A DNA stretch of 64,000 nucleotides from CAVTWS01 sp964390555 (GTDB lineage Bacteria > Actinomycetota > Acidimicrobiia > Acidimicrobiales > SHLQ01), in assembly GCA_964390555.1 (NCBI GenBank), contig CAYMJU010000125.1:55484-119483 (forward strand), written 5' to 3'. The notes beneath the pieces were generated by a model. The model did not search any database and was not told where the DNA came from. It was given only the letters and a program-made list of their open reading frames with translations. Every line of letters begins with the position of its first letter. The stretch's first letter is position 1. This document shows, in pieces, positions 44,372-53,785 of this stretch. Both the position numbers and the translations under genes were made by a program.

Positions 44372-45169
44372 GTGACAACCAACCGATCAACCCGACCCCA
44401 CCGTCGCGGACCACTCGTGGCCGTCGCGATTGTCGTTCTCGTGGCCAGTGCGTGTGGCACTGACGACGACTCCGCATCGACGACGTCGAGTGCCCCGGTC
44501 AATCCCGCGGATACTTCCACCACGCTCGAGTCGACCACCACGCTCGAGTCGACCACGACAGCCGAGTCCACGACGACGGCTGAGTCGACCACGACCGTGA
44601 CGCCGGGCCCGGTGCAACCCGCAGTGTGGCCCGCGGCGGGCGTGGTCTTCGATTCTCCCGAGTCGGCGGCCGAAGACTTCGTCGCCCAGGTTCTCGGTGT
44701 GCCACCAGTCCTCGGCGAGTTCGTACTGGGCGACTCGCGAAGTGGCGAGATCGAGGTCATCTTCCCCGGGGAGGGCGAAGGGGCCACGCGCATCGTGCGA
44801 GCCACGCTCTTCCTTCGCCAGCTCGGTCCCGACGACGGGTGGTTCGTACTCGGCGCGGCGAGCGACGGAGCGTCGATCGACTCGCCCCAGGCTGGGACCA
44901 CCGTCGGTGCGGGAGCCTTGACCGTATCCGGACTAGCACGCGGGTTCGAGGCACTTGTCGTCGTCGAAGCCTTTGTCGCCGGCGACGCTGTCCGTCTTCT
45001 CCAAAAGATCGCGAGTGGCGGGTCGTTCGAAACCCCCGAACCATTCTCGGCCGAGGTCGATCTGTCGGGCGTCGCTCCTGGTGAGACGGTCCTGCTGCTC
45101 GTGCGCGGCGGAGTGGGACTCGAGACCGACCCCGGCGACTTCACCGCCATCCCGGTCGTGATCGGGTGA
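44372..45169 (+). CDS. Lipoprotein with Thr/Ser repeat linker and Gmad2-like domain
   Basis: The GTG at 44372 gives 265 residues. A signal peptide ends in lipobox ASAC (Cys28). A linker (about 50-75) repeats units of type STTTLE or STTTAE. A central domain (about 85-165) is followed by a Gmad2-type immunoglobulin-like domain (IDSPQAGTTVGAGALTVSGLA). It lies 37 nt after the DUF2157 gene and probably shares its transcript. The 180 nt after it hold nothing recognisable. Confidence 0.8.
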   Translation: MTTNRSTRPHRRGPLVAVAIVVLVASACGTDDDSASTTSSAPVNPADTSTTLESTTTLESTTTAESTTTAESTTTVTPGPVQPAVWPAAGVVFDSPESAAEDFVAQVLGVPPVLGEFVLGDSRSGEIEVIFPGEGEGATRIVRATLFLRQLGPDDGWFVLGAASDGASIDSPQAGTTVGAGALTVSGLARGFEALVVVEAFVAGDAVRLLQKIASGGSFETPEPFSAEVDLSGVAPGETVLLLVRGGVGLETDPGDFTAIPVVIG

Positions 45170-45349
45170 GGCCTGACGCCATCCGGCGATCACCTCATCG
45201 GCGAGGTTCCAGGCTTGTGGCCGTCGATCGTGCTGGCGACTCCGGCCGCGCGGCTGGCTCAACGGCGCCGTCAACGGATTCCCCCCCCGGACCAGACCCG
45301 AACGCACGGATGTTGCTAGAAGATCTCGGAATCGGACAGATACCCGGCG

Positions 45350-46804
45350 TCAGAATCCGCCGAGGGCCATCAGTTGCTCCGACACCAGCGCGGCGAGATC
45401 GCCGGGCGCCAGCGCAGTGTCGAGGACCCGAGCTTGCGGCCATGGGTCGCGTCCGGCGGCCAGGTGATCGACCAGATCGGGCGTGGCGTCAGACGGATTC
45501 CAGGGACTCGCGAGCCGGCGAGCGATGCGTTCGCGGGCCACGGTCGCATCGAGCCGACACTCGATCTCGTGAAGCCAACCGCCGTGGCGCCAGGCCAGGG
45601 CCCGCGCCCGCTCGCGTTGTGACTCGCAACTCCACGTCGCGTCCAGAATCACACTCTCGCCCCGATCGAGCAGCACCTCGGCCTGGCGGATCATCTCGTC
45701 GTAAACTGCAGCGGTCATCTCGGTGGTGTAGATCCCCTCTCCCGGGGCGGCGAAGGCGTGGGTGTCGTGACCGAGACCGGCCAGGTCCTTTCGCACCTCA
45801 TCGGACCGCACGGCCGACCAGCCGAGCCGCTCGCCGAGATCCAGCGCAAGGGTCGACTTGCCGACACCGGCGCCTCCGCCCACGAGAACCAGGTGCACCT
45901 GACCCCGGGCCAGGTGATGGGCGCACAACTCGTGGTAGCGCTGGGCCAGCGACGCGGACTCCGCATCGCCCTGCTCGTAGCGAAGGCACGCGACCTTGGC
46001 CCGGACGTGAGCCCGATAGGCGACGTAGTGGTGGGCGAGCGAGCTCGGATGGTGCTCATAGGAGTGCTGCTGGTACGCGGCCATGAGTACCCGCGCCGAA
46101 GCCGGGCCGGACAGCCGATGCAGGTCCATGGCCAAGAAGGCCACGTCGCACAGCACGTCGGCGATCCGCAAGTCGTCCCGAAAGGCCAGGCAGTCGAGGA
46201 TCCGGGGGCCGTCATCGAGGCAGAAGATGTCATCGGCCAGCAAGTCACCGTGACCGTCGCGGACGAATCCCTCGGCAATGCGGTGGTCGAACAGTGCTTC
46301 GCGTCCGGCGAGGAACGCCCGGGCGAGCGCCGCTACCTGATCGATCGCAGCCCCAGCGATCACCCGGTCGCGGAACCGCTCGAGCGTGCGCAGGTTGTCC
46401 TCCCAATTTGCCGCCACCGCGTCGCGGGTCGCCGACGACGGATCGCTCGCCGGAGGTTGACCGGCGTGGAACGCGGCCACTCGCCGGCCGACCGCACGGA
46501 CGGCGTCGGCGAACTCCGGCTTGTCGACCAGCGCGCTCAAACGGCGGTCGGCGGGAAGCCGCTTCATGACGATGAGCTGGTCGACCAACTCGCCGTTCTC
46601 GAAGACGTCGCCCAGACCCAGGTACACATCGGGCGCCATTCGCCGGTTGAGTTCGAGCTCGCGCTTCGCCGCGTGCAGGCGGACGTCACGATCGCGGTGG
46701 TCGAGGAACCCCATGTCGACGGGCTTGAGCAGCTTGTACGCCCGATCGGGCGTGAAGAAGACCCGAGAGATGTGGGTCTCGACGGCGTCGACCGAACTGG
46801 TCAT
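45350..46804 (-). CDS. APH-like kinase fused to P-loop kinase (Rv2004c-like)
   Basis: The 484-residue protein has an aminoglycoside-phosphotransferase-like N-terminal part, with VRDGHGDLLADDIFCLDDG as the catalytic loop. A C-terminal P-loop kinase follows, with Walker A GGGAGVGKST near 312. The two-part architecture and length match mycobacterial Rv2004c, a DosR-regulon protein. The substrate is unknown. Its start overlaps the PEP synthase stop (ATGA). Confidence 0.87.
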   Translation of the reverse strand: MTSSVDAVETHISRVFFTPDRAYKLLKPVDMGFLDHRDRDVRLHAAKRELELNRRMAPDVYLGLGDVFENGELVDQLIVMKRLPADRRLSALVDKPEFADAVRAVGRRVAAFHAGQPPASDPSSATRDAVAANWEDNLRTLERFRDRVIAGAAIDQVAALARAFLAGREALFDHRIAEGFVRDGHGDLLADDIFCLDDGPRILDCLAFRDDLRIADVLCDVAFLAMDLHRLSGPASARVLMAAYQQHSYEHHPSSLAHHYVAYRAHVRAKVACLRYEQGDAESASLAQRYHELCAHHLARGQVHLVLVGGGAGVGKSTLALDLGERLGWSAVRSDEVRKDLAGLGHDTHAFAAPGEGIYTTEMTAAVYDEMIRQAEVLLDRGESVILDATWSCESQRERARALAWRHGGWLHEIECRLDATVARERIARRLASPWNPSDATPDLVDHLAAGRDPWPQARVLDTALAPGDLAALVSEQLMALGGF

Positions 46805-49104
46805 CGCCGGGCGGCCTCCACCAACACCCGCTGCTCGGCCGCCGCTATCACCCGGCGAGTGGCCAGCGCGGCATCAGGGTCGACCGACACCGACCCGATG
46901 CCGAAACGCACCAGGTGCTCGGCGAACTCGGGGCGGTTCGACGGCGCCTGACCGCACAGCGACGAGCTGAGCCCGTGGTCGCGGCACTGAGCGATGATCT
47001 GACCGATCGCCCACAACACTGCGGCGTCGGCTTCGTCGAACAACTCCGCGCAGATCTCAGAATCGCGGTCGACGCCAAGCATCAGTTGGGTGAGATCGTT
47101 CGATCCGATCGACACCCCGTCGATGCCTAGCGCGGCATAGTCGCCGATGCGATGGACCACCGACGGCACCTCGGCCATGACCCAACGGTGCATTCCCCGA
47201 TGGTTCCCGAGCGGGCTCTCATCCACCGCATCGAGGCACGCCTCGAGCTCCCAGGCCGTGCGCACGAACGGGATCATGAGGTGCAAGTTCGGGTGCTCGT
47301 CTCGCGCTCGGGCAAGGGCGCGCAGCTCCATGGCGAACGTCTCGGGCTCGCGGATGTAGCGGTAGCAGCCCCGGTACCCGATCATCGGGTTGGCCTCGAT
47401 CGGCTCGAACGCGTCGCCGCCGGCGAGCTCGCGGAACTCGTTGCTGCGGAAGTCGCTTGTGCGGTACACGACCGGGCGCGGGGCGAATGCGGCGCAGATC
47501 GTCTTGAGGTCCCCGACCATGCTCGCCACGAACTCGTCAGACCGACCGTCAGCGAGAAGCGCCTTCGGGTGGCGGCCACCGAGCGCCGATGTCAACATCA
47601 GTTCCCCCCGCAGCAGGCCCACACCATCGACGGGGAGAGCCGCGGCGGCGACGGCACCATCGGCCAGGGCGAGGTTGACGTAGAGGCGTGTCGCCAGCGG
47701 GGTGTACTCCGAAGCCGACGCCGAGACCGACTGCGTCGTCGTTGTGACAACGCTCGGCGTCGCGGCAACCGGAGCGCCCACTCGTCCCCGGTACACCACG
47801 CCCGCGGCGGCGTCGACCGTCACGAGGTCGCCGTCGCGCAGCACCTGGGTCGCCCGGCGGGTGCCGACGAGTCCCGCGATTCCCAGCTCGCGGCTCACGA
47901 TCGCCGCGTGGCACGTCGATCCGCCCGCGTCGGTGATCAGGCCACCGACGCGTCGCAACACCGGCATCCAGTCTGGCGACGTCTTCTCGGCGACCAGGAT
48001 CTCGCCATCGTTGAGACGCGCCCCGTCCTTGGGCGATCTGAGGATCCGTACCACCCCCGACCGTGAGGCCCGGCCGATCCCAAGTCCGTGCAGCACCGCC
48101 TCTGGGGCGCCGGTCGCCGGCTCGGCGAGCGTCGTGATCGGCCTCGACTGGAGGACGAACAACTCGCTCCGCGCGTAGGCCCATTCGATATCTTGCGGGG
48201 AGCCGTAGTGATCCTCGATCCGGCGACCGACCCGAGCGACAGTGCCGATCTCGTCGTCGGACAGCACCCGCCGATCGGCATCAGCTGGGTCGAGCTCGAC
48301 CCGCTCGTCACCACCTTCGACGCCTCGGCGCAGGAGGAACGCCTGATGCCCGACGCGAAGCTCGCGCATCGCCATCGTGGAACGCTCGACCCGGTAGGTG
48401 TCGGGTTCGACGGCGCCGGACACGACGACCTCACCGAGTCCGAAGGCGGCTTCGATAACCAGGTGAGCGCGAGCGGGGTCACCGGGCTCGACGGTGAACA
48501 TCACACCCGAGCGATCCGAGTCGACCATCTGCTGGACCACTACCGCGATCGCCGGCTCCGCGGCCAACGCCCGTTCGGCGCGGTATGCGACCGAGCGGTC
48601 GCCCCAGAGCGAAACCCAGCATCGGCGAACCCGGTCGAGCAACGCATCGGTACCCGTCACGTTGGTGAACGTCTCGTTCATTCCGGCAAACGAGGTCTCG
48701 GCGGTGTCTTCGGCGGTCGCCGAGGAGCGGACAGCGACCGACAGCCGGTCGCCGATCTCGCGGTAGTGCCCTTCGATCGCCTGGGCTGCTGGCCCGGGGA
48801 TGGTCACCGCACCGACGATCTCTCGGGCGCGGGCCGCCAGGCGAGCCAACGCGTCGGGGTCAGCGTGGATCGCGTCCTGGGTGATCTGTTGAAGTTCGGC
48901 CCGCGCGCCCGCGGCGACGATCGCGTCGATGTACGCGGCGGCGGTCACGACGAACCCGGGTGGCACGGGGAAACCGGCCGAGACGAGCTCGCCGAGGTTC
49001 GCACCCTTGCCTCCTGCCGATGCCACGTCGGCGAGCGTGATGCGGTCGAGTCCGACCACGGCCTCGATCCGGAGCTCGGGGTCGGCGGTGCTTGCAACGC
49101 TCAT
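46801..49104 (-). CDS. ppsA: Phosphoenolpyruvate synthase
   Basis: The ATG at 49104 gives 767 residues. An ATP-grasp N-terminal domain begins LADVASAGGKGANLGELVSA. The phosphohistidine domain has GGSTCHAAIVSREL. The C-terminal TIM barrel ends with SLCGQAPSNRPEFAEHL. It makes PEP from pyruvate and ATP. A DosR-type box at the leaderless spacing supports this start over an upstream in-frame one. Confidence 0.94.
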   Translation of the reverse strand: MSVASTADPELRIEAVVGLDRITLADVASAGGKGANLGELVSAGFPVPPGFVVTAAAYIDAIVAAGARAELQQITQDAIHADPDALARLAARAREIVGAVTIPGPAAQAIEGHYREIGDRLSVAVRSSATAEDTAETSFAGMNETFTNVTGTDALLDRVRRCWVSLWGDRSVAYRAERALAAEPAIAVVVQQMVDSDRSGVMFTVEPGDPARAHLVIEAAFGLGEVVVSGAVEPDTYRVERSTMAMRELRVGHQAFLLRRGVEGGDERVELDPADADRRVLSDDEIGTVARVGRRIEDHYGSPQDIEWAYARSELFVLQSRPITTLAEPATGAPEAVLHGLGIGRASRSGVVRILRSPKDGARLNDGEILVAEKTSPDWMPVLRRVGGLITDAGGSTCHAAIVSRELGIAGLVGTRRATQVLRDGDLVTVDAAAGVVYRGRVGAPVAATPSVVTTTTQSVSASASEYTPLATRLYVNLALADGAVAAAALPVDGVGLLRGELMLTSALGGRHPKALLADGRSDEFVASMVGDLKTICAAFAPRPVVYRTSDFRSNEFRELAGGDAFEPIEANPMIGYRGCYRYIREPETFAMELRALARARDEHPNLHLMIPFVRTAWELEACLDAVDESPLGNHRGMHRWVMAEVPSVVHRIGDYAALGIDGVSIGSNDLTQLMLGVDRDSEICAELFDEADAAVLWAIGQIIAQCRDHGLSSSLCGQAPSNRPEFAEHLVRFGIGSVSVDPDAALATRRVIAAAEQRVLVEAARR

Positions 49105-49153
49105 GTCGTGATCGTCACGTATCCACTCCGGACTCCCCAGGGACCAAAGGCCC
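49104..49153 (-). promoter_or_regulatory. DosR-type box F and promoter of ppsA operon
   Basis: The box GGGACCAAAGGCCC (49140-49153) lies inside the last codons of the upstream FNT gene. GACGAT on the minus strand at 49111-49116 and ATG 49104 complete the -42.5 geometry. This implies a leaderless ppsA transcript. Confidence 0.8.
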
Positions 49154-49999
49154 CCCACGGCGCAGGTACGCCAGCCAGTACACGATCCCGACCAGCCCGG
49201 CGCCGCCTATCACGTTGCCGATCGTGACCGGCACGAGGTTGTCGACCACGAAGCCCGTCCAGCTCAGATCGGCGGTCCGGCCGGCATCGGCTCCCACCGA
49301 CGCCAGGTACCCGTCGGGCGACCAGGAGCGCACGAACAACGCGGTCGGGACGAAGTACATGTTCGCGACGCTGTGCTCGAAGCCCAGGGCGACGAACGCC
49401 GCGACGGGCGGAATGACGGCGACGACCTTGTCGGTCAGCGTTCGGGCGGCCAGGCTCAGCCACACGGCCAGGCACACGAGTGCGTTGGCGAGGACGCCGA
49501 GCAGGATCGCGGGCACGAAGTCGAGGTCGAGCTTGGCTCCCGCTATGTCGATCACGCGACGGGCGACGGCTCCGTCGCCTTGGCGGTACTGCTCCGCCCC
49601 GACCACGAGAGCGGCCGTAGCGACCGCGCCGGCAAGGTTGCCGGCGTACACGATCACCCAGCTCCGGAGGAGCGTGCGGATGCGCACGCGTCGGCTCGCG
49701 ACCGCCATGACGACCAGGGTGTTGCCGGTGAACAACTCGGCCCCGGCGGCGACCACGAGGGCGAGGCCGAGCGCGAACGTCACGCCCCCGAGCAGCCGGG
49801 ACACCCCGAACGCCGTGTCGCCGCCGGCCGTCACCACGGTCGAGAACGCCGCACCCAGGGAGATGAACGCGCCGCCGAGCACCGCGAGCACGACCATCCG
49901 ATCGATGGGCATGGATGCCTTGGCGACGCCCACGGCCTCGGCGCGCCGAGCCATCTCGGGGGGTAACGGCGCGTCGCCGCCGGGTTCGGGCTCGTCCAC
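49115..49999 (-). CDS. Formate/nitrite transporter (FNT) family channel
   Basis: The GTG at 49999 gives 294 residues; upstream starts at 50002 or 50008 are possible. Six membrane helices are visible, with the FNT signatures GAELFTGNTLVVMA and WVIVYAGNLAGA, and the pore motif GFEHSVANMYFVP. Such channels pass nitrite, formate or related anions. With nirK in the same putative regulon, nitrite is the likelier cargo here. That is inference. Confidence 0.9.
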   Translation of the reverse strand: MDEPEPGGDAPLPPEMARRAEAVGVAKASMPIDRMVVLAVLGGAFISLGAAFSTVVTAGGDTAFGVSRLLGGVTFALGLALVVAAGAELFTGNTLVVMAVASRRVRIRTLLRSWVIVYAGNLAGAVATAALVVGAEQYRQGDGAVARRVIDIAGAKLDLDFVPAILLGVLANALVCLAVWLSLAARTLTDKVVAVIPPVAAFVALGFEHSVANMYFVPTALFVRSWSPDGYLASVGADAGRTADLSWTGFVVDNLVPVTIGNVIGGAGLVGIVYWLAYLRRGGPLVPGESGVDT

Positions 50000-50086
50000 C
50001 ACCGACACGCTGCGCGCGGAGCCACGGGCGCGGCAGGGACCTTCGGCCCTTTTCGAACCCGGCACCACGGGACCATCGTCCGGTCA
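49999..50086. promoter_or_regulatory. DosR-type box G, bidirectional promoter for FNT and acs
   Basis: The best-matching box, GGGACCTTCGGCCC, is at 50036-50049. To the right, CATCGT (50074-50079) precedes ATG 50086 of acs. To the left, CAGCGT on the minus strand (50007-50012) precedes GTG 49999 of FNT. Both start codons are 36 nt from the box edge, so a single regulator dimer pair could serve two leaderless genes. Confidence 0.8.
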
Positions 50087-51825
50087 TGGCGCGTGTGACA
50101 CCGAACCTCGAGGACTACGACCGCGCCCGGCGAACCTTCTCCTGGGACCAGGCGCGAGCTGAGCTCCACGGGTCACGGTCGGGCGTGAACATCGCTGATC
50201 TGGCGGTCGTGCGCCACGCCGAAGGTCGGCGTCGAGACACCACGGCGCTGCGATGGCTCGGGCGATCCGGCGACCGCCATGACATCACCTACGGCGATCT
50301 CGAGCAGCGCACCGCCCGCTTCGCCAACGTGCTCGGGGCGCTCGGCCACGGTCCCGGCGTCCGCGTGGCAACGCTGGCAGGGCGGATCCCCGAACTGTAC
50401 GTCAGCGTCCTCGGCGCGCTCCGGGCCGGCGGCGTGGTGTGCCCGCTCTTTCCAGCGTTCGGACCGGACCCCATCCGGCAACGGCTGAGCCTGGGTTCGA
50501 TCGACGTGGTGGCCACCACACCGAGCCAGTACGAACGCAAGATCGCCCCGATGCGCTCGGCACTCCCAGCCCTCCGGACCGTGCTCCTGTGCGGCGGACC
50601 CGGGTCGGGACCGGGCGTCCAAGACCTCGACGAGTTGATGGCCGCGACATCGGACCGCTTCGACACAGTGGCGACCGGCGCCGACGATCCCGCCCTGATC
50701 CACTTCACGAGCGGGACGACCGGCACGCCAAAGGGAGCGCTCCACGTTCACGGAGCGGTCGTCGCCCACCACATCAGCGGGCAGATGGCACTCGATCTGC
50801 GCGGCGGCGACGTGTTCTGGTGTACCGCGGACCCGGGGTGGGTGACGGGGATGTCCTACGGCATCGTGTCGCCGCTCACCAACGGCGTCACCAGCGTCGT
50901 CGACGAGGGCGACTTCGACGCCGACCGGTGGTACCGCACGATCCAGGACGAGCGGGTCGACGTCTGGTACACGGCACCGACGGCGCTGCGGATGTTGATG
51001 CGGATCGGCGCCGATGCTGCCCGGGAGTACGACCTCGGCAGCCTCCGGCTGGTCGCGAGCGTCGGCGAACCCCTGAACCCTGAGGTCGTGCGGTGGGCCC
51101 AGGGCACCTACGGCGTGCCGATCCTGGACAACTGGTGGCAGAGCGAGACCGGCGGGATCATGATCGCCAACTACCGGTCGATGCCCGTCAAGCCCGGGTC
51201 GATGGGAAAGCCTCTTCCCGGTGTGGACGCGACGATCCTCGAACGCGACGACGAAGGCGAGCTCACCACCGACGATGAGGGTCACCCGGCCGAGGTCCCG
51301 AACGATCAGGTGGGCGAGCTCGCCCTCCGGCGCGGTTGGCCGTCGATGTTCCGCAACTACCTCGGAGCCGAGGACCGTTACGCCGGTTCCTTCGCCGGCG
51401 ACTGGTACCGCACCGGCGACCTGGCCCGGCGCGACGCCGATGGCTACTACTGGTTCGTCGGGCGAGGCGACGACGTCATCAAGTCGGCCGGACACCTGAT
51501 CGGTCCTTTCGAAGTTGAGTCGGTGCTGATCGAACACCCGGCCGTCTCCGAAGCAGCGATCATCGGCAAACCCGACCCGACCGCCGGCCAGGTGATCAAG
51601 GCGTTCGTACGATTGGCTCCGGGCATCGAACCAGGCCCAGAGGTGATCGCTGACATCATCGCGTTCAGCCGGCGTCACCTGGGCACCGTCGCGGCGCCCC
51701 GCGAGGTAGAGCTCGTCGATCAGCTGCCCCGGACGCGCAGCGGCAAGATCATGCGCCGGCTGCTCAAGGCCCGCGAGCTCGGCCTACCCGAAGGTGACCT
51801 CTCAACGTTGGAGTCCGGCGCATGA
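50086..51825 (+). CDS. Acetyl-CoA synthetase (AMP-forming, AcsA type)
   Basis: The 579-residue acyl-adenylate enzyme has the AMP motif FTSGTTGTPKG (about 206-216), NWWQSETGG, YRTGDLARRD, and a C-terminal lysine K554 in PRTRSGKIMRR that is usually acetylated to control activity. Length fits the AcsA class. It activates acetate or another short acid to acyl-CoA and begins an overlapping operon with 2-oxoacid dehydrogenase genes. Confidence 0.9.
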   Translation: MARVTPNLEDYDRARRTFSWDQARAELHGSRSGVNIADLAVVRHAEGRRRDTTALRWLGRSGDRHDITYGDLEQRTARFANVLGALGHGPGVRVATLAGRIPELYVSVLGALRAGGVVCPLFPAFGPDPIRQRLSLGSIDVVATTPSQYERKIAPMRSALPALRTVLLCGGPGSGPGVQDLDELMAATSDRFDTVATGADDPALIHFTSGTTGTPKGALHVHGAVVAHHISGQMALDLRGGDVFWCTADPGWVTGMSYGIVSPLTNGVTSVVDEGDFDADRWYRTIQDERVDVWYTAPTALRMLMRIGADAAREYDLGSLRLVASVGEPLNPEVVRWAQGTYGVPILDNWWQSETGGIMIANYRSMPVKPGSMGKPLPGVDATILERDDEGELTTDDEGHPAEVPNDQVGELALRRGWPSMFRNYLGAEDRYAGSFAGDWYRTGDLARRDADGYYWFVGRGDDVIKSAGHLIGPFEVESVLIEHPAVSEAAIIGKPDPTAGQVIKAFVRLAPGIEPGPEVIADIIAFSRRHLGTVAAPREVELVDQLPRTRSGKIMRRLLKARELGLPEGDLSTLESGA

Positions 51826-52805
51826 CCGCCCTGACGCTTTCGGCCGAGGACGCCAGACATCTTCTCGGCGACATGATCCGGATCCGTGCCATGGAGGAAC
51901 GGTGCGCCGAGCTGTACGGGGAGCAGAAGATCCGGGGCTTCCTGCACCTCTACATCGGCGAGGAGGCGGTGGCGACCGGCGTGATCTCGCAGCTCCGGTC
52001 CGACGACGCCGTCGTCGCCACCTATCGCGAGCACGGGCACGCCCTCCTCAAGGGCATCCCGGTCGAGCGGATCATGGCCGAGATGTTCGGCAAAGTCACC
52101 GGCTGCAGCGGGGGCAGGGGCGGATCGATGCACCTGTTCGACGCTGAGCGGCGGTTCTACGGCGGCAACGCCATCGTCGGCGGCCATCTTCCGCTCGCCG
52201 CCGGGCTGGCCCTGGCCGACTCCATGCAGGCGCACGACCGCGTGACGGCCTGCTTCTTCGGCGAAGGCGCCGTCGCCGAGGGCGAGTTCCACGAGGCGAT
52301 GAACCTCGCCGCGCTCTGGACGTTGCCGGTGCTGCTTTGCTGCGAGAACAACCTCTATGCCATGGGCACCTCGCTGACATCGAGCGAGTCCGAGACGAAC
52401 CTCACCGCCAAGGCCATGTCGTACGGGGTTCCGGCCTGGACCGTCGATGGCATGGACGTGCTGGCCGTTCGCACGGCGACTGCGCGAGCGCTCGACGTCG
52501 TCCGCAATGGCGGCGGGCCGGTCTTCCTCGAGCTGCGTACCTATCGGTTCCGGGCCCATTCGATGTTCGACCCCGATCTCTACCGGGACAAGGACGAGAT
52601 CGAACGGTGGCAGACACGCGACCCGATCGAGCTGTTCGGCGCCCGCTTACGAGACGACGGGGTGCTGAGCGACGAAGACGTCGAGGAGCTGTGGGCTCTG
52701 GCCCGTGACGAGGTCGAGCGCGCCGTCGAGTTCGCGGAGGCTTCTGAGCTCGAACCGGTCAGCACCCTGACGTCGTTCGTATATCGACGCGAGGGTCGGT
52801 CGTGA
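51822..52805 (+). CDS. 2-oxoacid (pyruvate/acetoin) dehydrogenase E1 alpha
   Basis: The 327 residues contain the TPP-binding stretch FFGEGAVAEGEFHEAMN running to ENN, plus REHGHALLKGIP and GRGGSMHLFD. Length and motifs match PdhA/AcoA-type heterotetrameric E1. The start overlaps the acs stop (ATGA). Pyruvate versus acetoin specificity cannot be decided. Confidence 0.92.
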   Translation: MTALTLSAEDARHLLGDMIRIRAMEERCAELYGEQKIRGFLHLYIGEEAVATGVISQLRSDDAVVATYREHGHALLKGIPVERIMAEMFGKVTGCSGGRGGSMHLFDAERRFYGGNAIVGGHLPLAAGLALADSMQAHDRVTACFFGEGAVAEGEFHEAMNLAALWTLPVLLCCENNLYAMGTSLTSSESETNLTAKAMSYGVPAWTVDGMDVLAVRTATARALDVVRNGGGPVFLELRTYRFRAHSMFDPDLYRDKDEIERWQTRDPIELFGARLRDDGVLSDEDVEELWALARDEVERAVEFAEASELEPVSTLTSFVYRREGRS

Positions 52806-53785
52806 CGGGGGCCGAGCTGACCTACCGCGACGCGATTCGCGACGCCCTTCGGGAGGTGTTGACCGCCGACGACCGGGTATTCGTCATGGGCGAGGACGTC
52901 GCCGACTACGGCGGGGCCTACGCCGTCACCCGCGACCTGCACCAGGAGTTCGGCCGCGACCGGATACGCAACACGCCGCTGTCGGAGTCGGGATTCGTCG
53001 GCGCGGGGATCGGCGCTGCCATAGGCGGCATGCGTCCGATCGTCGAGATCATGACCGTGAACTTCAGCTTGCTCGCGCTCGATCAGATCGTGAACACCGC
53101 CGCCACCCTGCTCCACATGTCGGGCGGCCAGGTGAACGTGCCGATCGTGATCCGGATGGCGACCGGGGCGGGGCGACAGCTGGCGGCACAGCACTCCCAC
53201 AGCTTCGAGGGATGGTACGCCCACGTCCCAGGGCTGCGGGTCGTGGCACCAGCGACCGTCACCGACGCTCGCTGGATGCTTGCGACCGCGGTGGCCGACC
53301 CCGATCCCGTGATCGTCTTCGAGCACGCGTCGCTCTACAGCACGCGGGGAAGCCTCGACGGCGGCGATCCGGTCGACATCGACCGCGCTGCCGTGCGGCG
53401 CTCGGGAACCGATGTCACGATCGTGACCTATGGCGGCAGCCTGCCGAAATGTCTCGACGCCGCTGGCTCCCTGGTCGCCGAGGGGATCAGCGCCGAGGTG
53501 ATAGACCTCCGGTCGCTCCGACCGCTCGATCTCGAGACCGTCGTCTCGTCGGTGACCCGCACCACGAGAGCGGTCGTCGTCGATGAGGCATGGCGCACCG
53601 GGGGCCTGTCAGCGGAGATCACGGCGTCGATCTCGGAGCACTGCTTCTGGTCGCTCGACGCCCCGGTTGCGCGGGTGTGCACCGCTGAGGTGCCGATCCC
53701 CTACGCCCGACATCTCGAGGAAGCGGCGCTGCCCCAGGCCGGCACCATTGCGGCCGCGGCTCGCGAGGTCGTCCGTGGCCGCTGA
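52802..53785 (+). CDS. 2-oxoacid (pyruvate/acetoin) dehydrogenase E1 beta
   Basis: The 327-residue partner subunit includes VFVMGEDVADYGGAYAVT and PLSESGFVGAGIGAAIGGMR, with the transketolase C-domain RSLRPLDLETVVSSV. It starts with GTG overlapping the E1 alpha stop (GTGA). Its 3' end overlaps E2 by 11 nt. Confidence 0.93.
   Translation: MTGAELTYRDAIRDALREVLTADDRVFVMGEDVADYGGAYAVTRDLHQEFGRDRIRNTPLSESGFVGAGIGAAIGGMRPIVEIMTVNFSLLALDQIVNTAATLLHMSGGQVNVPIVIRMATGAGRQLAAQHSHSFEGWYAHVPGLRVVAPATVTDARWMLATAVADPDPVIVFEHASLYSTRGSLDGGDPVDIDRAAVRRSGTDVTIVTYGGSLPKCLDAAGSLVAEGISAEVIDLRSLRPLDLETVVSSVTRTTRAVVVDEAWRTGGLSAEITASISEHCFWSLDAPVARVCTAEVPIPYARHLEEAALPQAGTIAAAAREVVRGR

Noticed and set aside
45170..45349. 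Possible small gene or RNA in the 180-nt gap after the Gmad2 lipoprotein
   Set aside because: No supported start, motif or hairpin was found; a run of eight C is the only feature noted.
50069..50082. Extra box-like string GGGACCATCGTCCG close to the acs start
   Set aside because: It overlaps the predicted -10 element and start region, so it cannot act as an activating site for acs; the match is weaker than box G.
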